A stretch of DNA of 64,000 bases from Rhodeus uyekii (taxonomy: Eukaryota; Chordata; Actinopteri; Cypriniformes; Acheilognathidae), in contig JAWRVZ010000214.1 in the NCBI GenBank assembly GCA_037043235.1, positions 248,001 to 312,000 on the forward strand. The letters run 5' to 3'. Made by a program: the position numbers and the translations under genes. Below, piece by piece: positions 24,260 through 38,145 of this stretch (position 1 is the stretch's first letter; every line of letters starts with the position of its first letter). The notes beneath the pieces are model-generated. The model worked only from the letters and a program-made list of their open reading frames with translations, was not told the DNA's origin and ran no database searches.

Positions 24260-27200
24260 CATTTTTTTTTTTATCATATGTTATGTTAAACAGTTTATTC
24301 AGGACAGTACTAAATAAACAAGATTTAAAAAAAAGTATGATCCCTTTTATTTGGTAAAAAATTTTTTTTTTTTTTTACATTTTGCAGATTCTGCAAAATG
24401 GTATTTCAACTTCTGAGCACTTTTATCTCTTGTATGTTATTTAATTCAGACTGATCAAGATGAACTATGCTCTATCTTGACTTTCTTTCATAAATAAACT
24501 CTTCCGAACCCGTACGAGTGTGTCTGTAAACAGATGCTCTCTGCTCCCAGGAACCAGTTTAAAACATGGTTTGACTATTTGGAGGAATCCTAGAACATTC
24601 GGTCTCCTTCAGCCCGTTTCATGGTATACGTGACTTTGGGTTGCATTCGCTGGACGTGACTTCCTTTTCCAATTACATCCATGTCACACTGCATGTTTGG
24701 GCTTGGCATTTCAGAGGAGAGCTGTAACACACGACACCGGATGCTAACAAACTTAACCATGAAAGAACAGCGCACATCCTGTCCATTATCAGCTTTTCTC
24801 TTTAAAAGTATCTCTCTCTTTCATTCAGATGGGTTTGTTGTGTAATGTTGGTCAGGGCTGATTCACAGCAGTTAGTGAAGGTTATCTTCTCTTAGATGGA
24901 AATATACACATATTTGGCTCAGTGGCTGACACAGACTAGTAAACAGGAAACTCTTATTTTGATAAGCTCTTCGTTATAAATTGCATGCGTTTCTTTTACA
25001 AAAAAAGTTACTATAGCAACCAAAGTACCATAATGCCAGTCTTTGACATTTTTTTTCCAATTCCCACTTGCTAAATATGATCAGATTCCAATCGGATGTG
25101 GACAAAAATAGGATTTGGACTGTAAAAAAAATGTCCCACCTGTTTTGTGGTCCAGCAGGTGGAAACGTATGATTTGAGGAATCGTTCATGCAATATTTTG
25201 ATGCTTTAGAGGATGTAAAAAAGTAACTTTGAAAAGTGGTAAGCTCTATTTTAGTCAACTGTGGTTTCCATTGGTAATGTTTGTAAGGGTCAAGTCACTT
25301 TTATTTATATAGCGCTTTTTACACTAGAGATTGTTTCAAATTAGCTTTACAGTGATGACAGGAAATAATGCAACAAAGTTTGTTTCGGCTGAACAGCAGC
25401 TCTAGCTCTAAAAAATTGTCATTGTCCAGTTATTAGTTATTAATTTAAATTGTATTAGTTATTAATGTACAGTGGAATCCACTTATCTCAAGCTTGGTTA
25501 ACTCACCAACCCCGTTATGTCGACGTTTTTGAAGTGGAACCGCTAAACTATTTTTCTTATTGGTTATGTCGCCAAACCCTAATATCTAATTTTCACAAAA
25601 GAGGGACAATGCCGCCACTTAACATCAGTTACCTTGATCCCGAGCCTCATGAAAGTACTGAGTTCGCTGCGCATGCGTTGAGTTCATGTTGCACGTGCAT
25701 CACAGTCTGTACGGTCGCTCACTCCAATGACGCTTCAACTCACGCAAAAATCAAGCGTTACAGATGCTATCTTGGAAGAGGAGGCGCAGGAGTTCGCCAT
25801 CACTGTCCAGAAATTCCAAGATTACATTGACGTCGACAAAGACGTCGTTACTGATAGAAGCATTTGTTTTCAAGCAGACCGTTAAAGGCAAAAAGCAACA
25901 AAGCATTTTAGACTTTGTAAAGAAACCATAGTAACCGCATGTGCAATACTATCAGAACTGTGTCAGTGCGAAATGACTGTTATGAACGAATGTGTTTATG
26001 TGCGTTGTGCCTGTTTACGCTGTGAGCGAAATTGTTTGCAATGATGGAGAATATAATTAAAGGTTTATATCGAGAATCTAATGTGTTTTTTTTTGTATAC
26101 TGGTAAATCTTGTAACTGCTGACAGAGTGGTTGACGACTGCCCAAATGTTAAATGGGAATGAAAGAAAACTCTAGGCGATTAAACTGGTCACACAAGCCT
26201 TTATAGATTGGTTTGGTACGAGCACACTCTTCTCAAACATGTAAAGAATGCAAGTACAAACCAGGAAAAAGAAAACACTCTGACAAACATCACAAATAAA
26301 AGAAGGAAAATAGAAACAGTAGATTATGCTATATAACAGTCAGCGGTAGAGCGGCCATCTCTCTCCTCACTCAAAAACACTCTCCTCCCCGTGCACGCTC
26401 GTACCAGAACAGCGCGCACAAAACTACATACAACATTTTAAAGGTATATTCCCAACATAAACATAGATTAGCCGTTACAATCTTTGCTGGTAGTTGGTGC
26501 ACATATGCCTTTTGTTGTTAGCAAACATATACAGTGCATGTACATTTTTATAGCATGCCGATCGCTTCATCAAACAAATCGCCATATTGGCTTTTGGTTA
26601 TCTCAACGCTTTTTTTGCAACCCCCGAGGCCGTCGATATATCCGGGTTCCACTGTAGTCTGTTTATCCACGCAGCAGCTCTGGAGAAAACAGTGATGTCT
26701 CCGTCTAGCTCAATAACATTGTTGAATGTTAAGGGTCTTGAAGTTTTGTGTATAATTGAGTCTCCAGGATTGTGTCTGCATCCATTTGTCATAGAAGTAC
26801 ATTACATTTATTTGTTTGTTTGTTCATCTTAATGTTTAGTTGTTGTTGTTGTTTTAAATATTTATTTGATTTCATTATTATAAGTTTATTTAGTTTAGTG
26901 TTTATTTATTTGATTTCATTATTATATTATTACTATTGTTATTTGTAATATGTATATGTTTTGTGCAATGTATATGCATCCATTTGCATCCATTTGTCAT
27001 AAGTACATTTATTTGTTTGTTTGTTCATCTTAATGTTTAAGAGTGTTTGTTTGTTTGTTTGTTTTATTTAAATTTGTCAGAGTGTTTGTTTGTTTTATTT
27101 AAATTTAGTTGAGTTTTTATATTTCTTTGATTTCATTGTTATATTATTACTATTGTTATTTGTAATATGTATGTGTTTTGTGCGACATACAGAATGTTTT

Positions 27201-30200
27201 ATTGACATATTTCTCTCTACAGGACATGAGAAGACATGTGATGATGACTTTACTGGACACAGAACAGTCGTACGTTGATGCTCTGCGCACACTCATTCAG
27301 GTGTGAAACACACACATACTGTACATTCATGTAGCTGAATGCCATAGACTCTTATTAGTCTTATCGAAAGTTAATAATAAAAATTGTATCACCAAAGGAA
27401 GATTTTATCATTTTAACTCGCTTCTGGGACAGTTTTATGGCCATTAAATGCACATATTCTAACGTGCTAACTATTCTTTAATATCAAACAATCGTCACAC
27501 AATGGCCAAACCAAGCATGTTGCATAACATTTATCCTTAAAATAAAAAAGGGCTCTATATCCTCAAATGTTTGCTCTTTTTGTTTGTGAAGCAAGCTTGT
27601 AATATTGTTCTTAATGCCAAAAATCATTTGCAGACCTTGAATACATCTCATGGTTTAACATTAATAGAGAACAGAACAACCAAAACACAAGGTTACCGTT
27701 AGAGCGAGAGCGGAAGCCGCATAATGAGTTGAATAAGCAAAAGAGAGAAACAAATAATCATTTTTTCCAATCTCTCCTGACTCATAACAACCTATTCCAG
27801 CAGCTGCATGCGTTGCCCTAGCAACAAGGTGAGCGAGCTGCAGGGAGCGCACCTCCAAAATGGCCCCCATTACAGAGCAATTCTCACCAGCATTTATACT
27901 CTCATTCTGTGTTAAAGGAAGCGGTTTACCTTTGGGGGTAAATGATTGCGTTCCAGTCAACATCATTACTTGTAAATGGCGTGCAGAGTGCGACGCGTGG
28001 TTGGCTAAGACAACAAAGAGAGAGACGCACGATTTGAACCCATCACAGGTTTAGCACTTTAAAGGTGTGGAGAGGTGCAGATGACAGACAAAAACGCTTT
28101 ATCACAGCAGGAGCCTGTCTCCGGGCACGTTTGAGGCGCTGGAAGAGCGTTGGCCAGATGCACACTAGTCAAAACATCTGACCTGAGATAAACACACTGT
28201 GTTTTATTTGGACATGTACTATGGTTTTGACATGCTTTTTTTAGCTTATGTTGGTAGGGTTAGGTATTTTTGAAGTATGATGTGAATATCGTAGCATAAG
28301 ATGTTATATATCGTGATCTTATACATCACTGTATCATGGTAACACAACAGTATTTTATTGATTTATTATTTAATTTTATTATATAAATTATTTAGTAATT
28401 TCTGATTAAAAAACAGCTAAAACAACTGGACTAACTCTCATATCTCATATAAATTTTAAAAAAGACAAGTAAAGAGTAGGAAATTAAGAACAAATAAACA
28501 AATTAACAGTAGCACAAGTAAAGACAACTGAACAAAGTTTATGTACAGATATTGGAAAAAAAATAAAAATAACAGTGCATAGTTTTCTTTTTATAAATAA
28601 TAAAATCCCTAATCCCTTCAAGAGTTACAAAAGTTATGAGTGATTTTCTTTTACTTTTGATTGTTTGATAAATATTAATTGCAAAGACTACAACCACTTT
28701 CTTTAAGAGTGGAATATTCAATATTCGTTACTGTTTACGTTTACTTAAGGTGAAACTGACTGTATTTATGACAATATTTTGACAAATGTGTGTTTAAGTG
28801 CAAGAAGGCACGTACGAGAAACTCAAAGAAAGCAATGAGCAGGACGAGTGCTGAATTGAGTTCTCTTTCGAGTCTTCTCGCAATTGAAAATGGTTTGAAA
28901 TCACATTAAAATGTGCACACATTAATCAGTAAGTGGAAGTGTATTTGATTACAGGTATCCGATTTCAAAATTGGAATTTTTCGATCTTCTGCCATATTGT
29001 TTTTTTATAAAAGTCAAATAGGACCCTACTCACACATTTGTGGTATTATTTCGTTTTTGTTTAGATTATAGTTATGTAACATCTATGCATTTTTACTTTT
29101 TTATGAAGCATATAGCAATAGAAAAGAAAAATAGAATTTTAGACAAAAGATTAATGAGTTAGAAATTATATATAAAAGTAAAGCATTAAAATGTGCAAAC
29201 AAACATGAGCATGAACATTCGGTGCACTAGGTAAACAAAAATATTTCTTGTTTGATCTTCCATTATTTATTAATATATTATTTTACTGAAGTAAAATGGG
29301 TTGGAAATGTCAATTAATAGACTAATTTAAACAAATAAGTGAGATACACTTTTGGTTTAAAAAAATCCTTGTTTATTCCTTTCATTCATATATATATATA
29401 TATATAATTCATATGTTCATTATTATTGGATTTTCCTTTATAATACATATTTTATTATTATTATTGCATATTCCTTTATATGTACTGTATTATTGAATGT
29501 TCAGTTCATGCTCTAAGAATGTCAAACACACTCAAGTTTTCTGTCAAACCTAAACAGCATTTTTAATTTCAGCAGTTACTGCCATAATGCACTGTGATGA
29601 AGATATTGATTTATAATTGATTTGGTACTAAAAAGTAACAGTTGATAAAACTGTGCATCACCTCTGTCTCTCTCTGTTGTTATGGTCTGGTCTCAGGGCT
29701 ACATGAAGCCCCTCAAGCACCCGGAGAACTCCCCGCTCTGTGACCCGTCCCTGGTAGACGAGATGTTTTACCAGATCCCTGAGATTCTAGAACATCATGA
29801 GCAGTTCCTGGAGCAGGTGCTGGACTGCGTCAACCAGTGGCACGACAAACAGACTATCGGACATGTGCTCATACAGTCGGTGAGTCCCCTCTTCTGTTAA
29901 TATTTAAACTGTATTGTATGTGAGAATCAGGTTATTCTGAAAATACTGTACAAGAAAATTCTTGGATGGTAAACATTTTCCGACTGATTTTAGTAATATG
30001 TGTTTGTGTATCTGGATGAGGAGAACTTATGCTGTATCCATATTTGCATGCTGTCTGTCCCAAGTAGAGTTTAATATTATAATTAATTAGTGTTTAAATT
30101 ATATTTCTAATGAAATGCTAATATAGGGTCCCATGATTTCCGCAATGAATTTGGAAAAATTTAGATGAATCAATCTAAAGTTGGGTCGTACGCTTAATCA

Positions 30201-32609
30201 AATGACGATATAGACTAGTGTCTGTGAATATTAAAGTACAAAAAGAGTTATAGGCAAAGGCAGAGCTGCTTTAAAAGTAACGTTCGGTCAAGTTTGGACC
30301 TCCCTTACAGTATATGTAAACACAGTGTTTACTGTTTCTAATATTGTAGTGTATTACTTCACATTTCCAGTGAAATGCATACTTTAAGTGGACAGCGGAA
30401 GTGTGCAGCCATGGAAATTATTTATTTAAATATCCCATATAAATAACCTTTAAGACCTGTCAAATTTTGGTATGTTGTCCCTGGTTCAGAAATAGCTCAT
30501 TTATGAACAAATTGTTACATTTTAGGCTGGAGCCACTCAGTCCCAGCCGTGTTGACGTCTAGCAGGTGTTTGTTTTCCATCCGAAAGGGATGACATAAAG
30601 GTTGTAGGCTTATTAGCGGACATAGACGCCATACTGTCTCAGCCCACCAGTCTTACATTGTTAGGGTCTGTACTGTTATGATGCTGGTGCCATTCTGTCT
30701 TTTAGAATTACACACATGCACACACACACCATTTCTCCTGCTACTAGGTCCTTGTCTCATTCGAAGTACCATCTCTGAGAGGTTATTTTCATGTTATTTT
30801 GAAAGAAATTAATACTTTTATTCAGCAAGGACACATTAAAGGGACTGTAACAGCATTTATAAAGTTACAAAAGATTTCTATTTCAAATAAATGATGTTCA
30901 TTTGAAAATTCCATTCATCAAATTATCACACTTTCTGCAAAAATGTGAAGCAGCACAATTCTTGTAATAATAAGAAATGTTTCCTGAGCACCAAATCAGC
31001 ATTTTATTAGAATGATTTCTGAAGGATCATGTGACACTGATGACTGCAGTAATGATGCTGACAATACAGCTTTACCATCACAGGAATAAATGACATTTAA
31101 ATATGTTCAGATCGAAAGCATTTATTTGAAATTGCAATAATTTCACAATATTACTGTTTTACTGTATTTTTGATTTTTAAAAATGCAAAAACATAAAAAA
31201 ATCGTACCTACCCCCAAATTTTGGAGAGGTAGTTTACTGTATGCTAATTGCAGCCTAACAATGTGTTCAGAATAAGGTCTGTTCTCTCTGTAGGAATGCT
31301 GAGTGTCTCAGTGTGGGGCTTTAATCTGTCTGACCCTCTGCCCCGGTATGGAGAAATACCGCTAGTTCCGTGTTGTTTAGACATTCCTGTCAGATTCATG
31401 ATCGCACATCAAATGCAGAGTTTTTATGGGCTCTGACTAAATTAGTCGCAAACTGACAAACTCGGATAGTTAGCAGTCATATCCGCTGCTTGTTTAGACA
31501 CCACCATTCTGTTTAAATTGGATTTTATGGCTTTAGGGCTGTACTGAACCGTGTGCATGCCTGGTTTCACAGACAGAGATTATATGAAGACAGGAGTTGG
31601 ACTTTTTTATTGTTTTGTAATGATTCTGATGTTTTTAAGGTTCCAAACCTAGAATTTTCATTCATTTTCTTCATACGTAGCTTCAAGAAGTTGCATCATA
31701 ACATTTCAAAGTAAATGGGAAGCTATAACAACTCATCAGAACTCTTTTGCAACCATTTAGCAAAATGCTAACAGTCACTTAGCATTGTGACCGTAACTAT
31801 TTGCACTACAAGCAAGAGCCGTTATCTTGTTTTAATAGTTTTATTAAATAGCATACAACCCAAGTCACATGAGAAAGTCAACATTCACCTTATTTAATAA
31901 ACGAAAATATCATATTACAGTATTTAATTGCATTATTATATTCATGTGCACTTTAATGTTCGGTACAACTGACTTGTGGAAAGCTAAGCATCAAGTTGCT
32001 ATACCTACATTTTCAAATAGTTTTTATAAATTTATGTATTTAATTTCTTAGTTTTATTTTAAGTGTAAAAATGAAAGCCTCTGTGGAACAGACATTGTGC
32101 AGATGTGTCAGCATGTTCTTCAGGGCTCGTAAAACAGGACCTCTGTTTCTGGTGGGTGTAAATCGTCCCCCTGTGGCTTTACAGTCAAACATTACAGAAC
32201 AGAGTCACACGTTGGCTGCCAGTGAGCTGTCTCTCCTCACAACAAGCTAAGGAGATTTATCTGTCTGTCCACACACCATCCATCCACAAAGATAATTACT
32301 CAGTCGTCCTCACTCTCAGATAGGAAGCCATTTTAGTTTTTTTTAGCATGGCAACATAATTCAGAGTTCTCTAAGGACAGTATTGCTCCTTAAAAAGCGT
32401 GTCTAGCAATGATTAGCTGTTTTTTAAAGGTGCACAGCTGTTCTGTATAGTGCTGATAATGTCTCCCCTTTTTCTTTAGTTTTCCAAAGAGATCCTCGCT
32501 AATATTTATTCAGCATACATCGATAACTTCATGAACGCCAAAGATGCAGTGAGGATTGCAAAGGAAGCCAAGCCTGCTTTCCTGAAGTTTCTAGAGGTAC
32601 ATTACAGCT

Positions 32610-32653
<44 letters not shown>

Positions 32654-35600
32654 AAAAATACTTTTACACTACAATTATCCCCTTGAGAGGTTGTTTGGCA
32701 GCTCTTGGACATTATATGGCCCTTTGGCACAGCTAAACTTTAAATATATGGATTTTGTCATTGTGCAAACTGCCCGTTAAAACAGAGCTCAACTTGGTTC
32801 ATTTTCTGTATTTTAAGTTGGACTGTTAATGTCTTTAACTGGAGATGAGGTTAAATCAATATAATTTTTGTTTTATTTCTATAGTATTATAGTATTAATT
32901 AATTTTTTGAAATAGCCTTTATTTTTATGTTTTGTTTCCTTTTTATAATTTTAGTACTGTAACATATTTGTTTCAGTTAGTTGCCAAGACAGCATTAATC
33001 TAAGATTTTTGAACTTTAAATTTTTTCATCTAACATTTATATGTATTATAGATGTACTAATTTCAATTAGTAAAAATATTTTAAATTGTTATATTTAGCT
33101 GCATTAAACAAGCGACATACACTCCCAGTTTAAAATGCATAGAGATATGCTTTCATTTATAAAGCTGATTCCTAAAATGTTATGTTATGACATAAATAAA
33201 GGTGTACTTGAGCTGGGCTGTTCGATGATTACTGCCCTCTAAAGGTAACTCTGCAAACTGAACCTAAAAAGTTATCTAGTAAAGCATGGTCAGATAAACT
33301 GTACACATGAAGTCAAGATAAAGTATAGTTGTACTCAAAGTTTGCTTTGTTTGTGTTCTCTTTTTCTGTTATTCTTTCTCTTTCCTTCTCAGCAAAGCAT
33401 GCGTGAGAATAAGGAGAAACAAGCTCTGGGTGATCTGATGATAAAGCCAGTCCAGCGCATCCCACGATACGAGCTGCTAGTTAAGGTGACACTAACCTTC
33501 CCTCTTTAGTTTTAATGTTTTTGTGTCTTTTACTTTACATTTATAAGATTGCTTTACAACACATTAGATAGGGCTGAACAATGAATTGAAATAAAACCAA
33601 AATTGCGATGTGGCTATAGTGCATTACCAAATCGTAAAAAAAGACTGCGATTTAATTAAATAAACATATGCATAGATCAGCATCAGGTCCTTTGTTCCCA
33701 GTAAATGCAGCTTGTATCACTTAAAAACATGTGTTTGTGAATACTTCACTATCTCTTTCAACGTATTTATTCATGAGAAGCGTTTATAAACCTAAATTTG
33801 ACAGATTTCCTCCAAAATAAAAGCTAAATAAATGGTTCAATAAGAAATAAAGACGTACATTTTAATATCGTAATTTTACAGTTTCTTTCCTGTAGCTCAA
33901 ACAGTAGAGTATGGCGCTTGCAACGCCAAGGTCATGTGTTTGATTGATAGGGAAAGCAAGAACTGATTAAAATGTCAGTGTGTTCATTGAATACAAAATA
34001 AGTCGCTTTGGATAAAAGCGTCTGCCAAATGCATGTAAATGTAAATGTACAGTTGTACTGTAAAATAAACTTATTTGTATTAAATATATGTAATAACAAA
34101 GTAATTATTGGTATTATATTTTCATATCGATAAATGACCATAATATGATTTGTTTTATGGCCAGCTTTACAAATAAGCACATCAAACCTAAAAAAAAAAA
34201 AATTCAGTTTAAATCACTATCGCAGTTTTAATCAGAAACTTTGCAGTTTGATTTTTACCAAATCTTAAGGTCAAAAAAGCTTACATTCAATGTCATCCAC
34301 CTAGAAAATAAGTGTAAACTAATGTTATCGAAGTAGCACTTTATTTTACAGTCTATGTCATATGTATGATGTATTTATTATAGCAATTATTCTAACTGGG
34401 TTATAACTAAATTCTCTAAACCTAACCTTAACCCATATATTCATCTCATATTACCAGTAATTTGAGTAACTACTATGCCATTTCAATGCAAGTACATACT
34501 GGTAAAATAAAGTGTAGCCGTCTGTTATCAATATCTAGGACTGAAACTATACATGCATTTATGTTTGTTTTATTTTTAGTTCCTGTTGTTTTAGTAGTTT
34601 AGGTTTTAAATGACACATTCTGTTTGTGGGGCATTAGGATCTTCTGAAACACACTCCTGAGGATCACCCGGACTACCTGTTTCTGCTGGATGCCCAGAAG
34701 AACATCAAGCGGTTGGCAGAGAGGATCAACAAGGGCAGACGAAGTGCAGAGGAGCTGGAGAAAGAGACGCGTGTCATGCAGGAGATCGAAGCGCACATTG
34801 AGGGAATCGAGCATGTGAGAGATGTATAAATCAATCACCCTTTCATTTTATTGTTATTTTTATTTATGCATCTTTTATGATTATTGTGTATTACATCATT
34901 GTGTGTGAAATACTATAAAAATAAACTTGCCTTGCCTTAATCCACTAGTTAATTGTTGCTAATTGTAAACTAGTCAACCATTATATTATAATTTTGTTAC
35001 ATTTTTGCTTGCAGACGCTATTTTTATGTTCACTAAATATGTGCGATTGATTTCAGTAGATGAACTAGTTTGTATGGAAGCATGTTTAGTCACAGAATAC
35101 AAAATAAAAGGTGACATTTTGACATTTTTTTTATATGTATGTCTTTATATCTCGCAATTCAGACTTTATCTCACAATTGTGCGTTTATATCTCAAAATTC
35201 TGGGAAATAAATTCAGAATTGTGATATGTAAATTTTCAATGGCACGTTAAGTCTGAGTCGCAAGATATAAATTTAAACAAATTTTGAGATAAAAGGCAGA
35301 ATTGTGAGATAAAAAGTCTTTTTTTTATTCTGTGGTGCAAATAAGCTTCCCTAAGTATGATTGCCTTTTGGCGATACCAATTATGTTTTTTCCTGTTAGA
35401 TACTAAATCCACAGAGGAAGTTCCTGAGACAAGAGATGGTGGTGGAAGCGGTGAGCACAAATAAGCTCTTCATACAAGAAATCTTTTTTACCAAATTTCT
35501 GAGCTTTCTAAAGTCCTGTGCTTCTCTTTACTGTAGAAAACTGTGGGCGGTAAGAAGGACCGATCTCTCTTTCTGTTCAGCGACCTGCTCATCTGCACAA

Positions 35601-38070
35601 CGCTGAAGAGGAAGTCTGGATCTCTGCGCAGGAGCTCCATGAGTTTGTGAGTTCTGCTACGCATTTCCTGGTTTCTTTTAATAGTTCAGAGATGTGAGGA
35701 GGTCCTGGGAAAACTGATGTTTGGTTTAGAAACCCAGAGTCCCCTGAGCTCTTCTGCTCTGCTGTCCTAAGCCAATGCAGTTTCTTTCTGAATAACACTA
35801 CACTCTAGTGGACGGTCAGGAAAACACCTCGTCTCAATTAGCAGATGCTTTAAAGGGAACCTTTTATGTCCTTTTTATAAAGTCTTGAGTTTGTATTTGG
35901 GCTTACTAGAATGGGTTTTCATGCATGAATTTTCAACATTTCTCAGTCTGTACTCAGTCTGTCAGTAACGCTTTGTTTAGTTCCGGTCTTTATGAAAAAA
36001 AGCACAGTGTGGTCTAATTAGTCGGCTTGATCAGAGTGTTGTGATTGGTCAACCACTTTGAGCATGTTTGGGAAATATCACATCCCTTACCATAATGGAA
36101 AGTTTCAACACACTACAAACGCAACTCAGTAAGGCCTCGTCCCTTTCTTTGTGTATGGGGATAGGCAACTGCGTAGAGGCTAGCAAGTTAGCTTTGAAAA
36201 CATAAAATCCCACCCTCCTTTCACAGCTCTCTCCCTAAAGAATGTCACGGGTTGCCATGTTTTATGGTTACGACATGACATGAATACAGCATAAGTTCTT
36301 TGTTTTGGTTCAGGAAGAACTGTATATTTTACATTTATGCATTTGGCAGACACTTTTATCCAAAGCCACTTACTTTGCATTCAAGATACACATTGACATT
36401 CTAATCAGTTCTTGCTTTCCCTGGGATTCGAACCTATGGCCTTGGTGTTGCAAGTGCCACACTCTACTGTTTGAGCTACAGGACAAGTATTATTTACTGC
36501 ATAGCTTTACAGTATGTGTTTTTACAGACCGAATACAGTGATTGGATAAAAGATTTGGATCCTGAGACTTCTTCAGTAGATGTTTTGTTTTAATATTCAG
36601 ACCACTTCTATTATTGATAACTATCAGGATGTGAAGATGGTTTCAAAGGTTTCATCTTTTCTACCTTTAAATGAGGAACATTTAAAACTCAAGACCACAA
36701 TTGGGGCGTTTCAGAGGATATAGACTTTGTGCTTTTTAACTTTTTTATGTTAAAACAGTCACATTACAGACTAAAGAAAGTAAAAAAAACACATAGGTGT
36801 TTTTAAATATAAAGTGACTTGCAGGCAACTTATTTCAGGGATGATATGAAATCAAAATATGGAATTGTATCACATTTACAGAAGTAAAATCCACTGTAAA
36901 TCCACTGTTAAGTCTAGTAAATGGTTCAGCGATGATCTTTGTGGCATTGGAATCATCAACCTTTCAGATACCAGACTAGATGTTCAACGCTCAAGCTCGT
37001 GTTGGAAATATCCTCGACTTATGATTCAATTCTCTCTCTGCTTCTCTTTCAGATATTCCGCTGCTAGTGTCATTGACACCTCGAGTAAATATAAGTTCCT
37101 GTGGAAACTGCCCATAGAAGACTTGGAGGTGGTTAAAGGTAGGGTTATGACGACACACAGTCAGTATGGCATGATGCTTTCCATGTTTGTTTGTTCTTAC
37201 ATGCTCTACAAATGGACAATCTGAGATTTGCGTCCTTTCCTGGATTGTTTTAAGGAGATAAATGTTTTAGTGTTATCTTTATCTCTTTTCTATTTATTCA
37301 TTCATTATCATCATCATTTTGCCCTCTTTGTCACTTTCTTTACGATACTTAATTTGACTTTATTTATTACAGACTCAATGTCATTTTATAATCACAGGTT
37401 CTAATCAAGCCACTAACAGAGAAAACATCCAGAAAACCATCAGCCGTCTGGATGAAGATCTTAGCACGCTTGGACAAATAAGCAAACTGTCAGAAACGCT
37501 CAGTTTCCCCCATCAGGTCTGTCAATCTTTAGTCTTTATGATTTAGCATAAAATATTTTTGTCAATTTGTTGTTGTATTGTTGTTCCTATAAAATGTTGG
37601 TCACGTGGTAGAAATCTATATTTTTATATAAAGCATTTACCTTTTCTCTTGCCACTCAAAAATATGAATTAAATATTCTATATTGCTTTTCTCTCTCTGT
37701 GTCAGAGTTTGGATGATGTGATAAAGGATATGATGGCGTCGGTGCACCGGGAGCTGGCAGAGAAACAGTCTCTGGCTTTCAGCATGACGTTACTACCCAC
37801 TAAACTAGAGCTGACCACCTCTTCAGCCGAGACCACCTTCATCTTTGAGTTCAGCAGCCCTGATACCCGCAGTAACTTTGAGCAGGCGTTTGAGGAGGCC
37901 AAGAAAAAGCTTGGTAAATAGTCAGAACTTGAAGAATTTAAACAATGTACTTTTGTCAAATTGTTACTTTCCTAAAAAAAAGGAAAAGGGGGGTTATAAT
38001 TTTCTGTTACGAACTTGGTGCAAACATTTAGCATAAGAAAGACTAGTAGGTATAACAATATTAAAAAAAT

Positions 38071-38145
<75 letters not shown>

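Larger units (their letters stand above)
20370..25280. other. intron 1 sequence, middle part
   Basis: No exons recognised. Holds a SINE head fragment (22586-22641), a (TA)n tract (24188-24256) and a GC-richer block at 22740-23170 with a 12-bp inverted repeat. Otherwise AT-rich. Confidence 0.45.

Noticed and set aside
25465..25830. 121-codon ORF with Cys-rich end
   Set aside because: It lies across the left end of the pogo-like element in a frame other than the transposase remnant.
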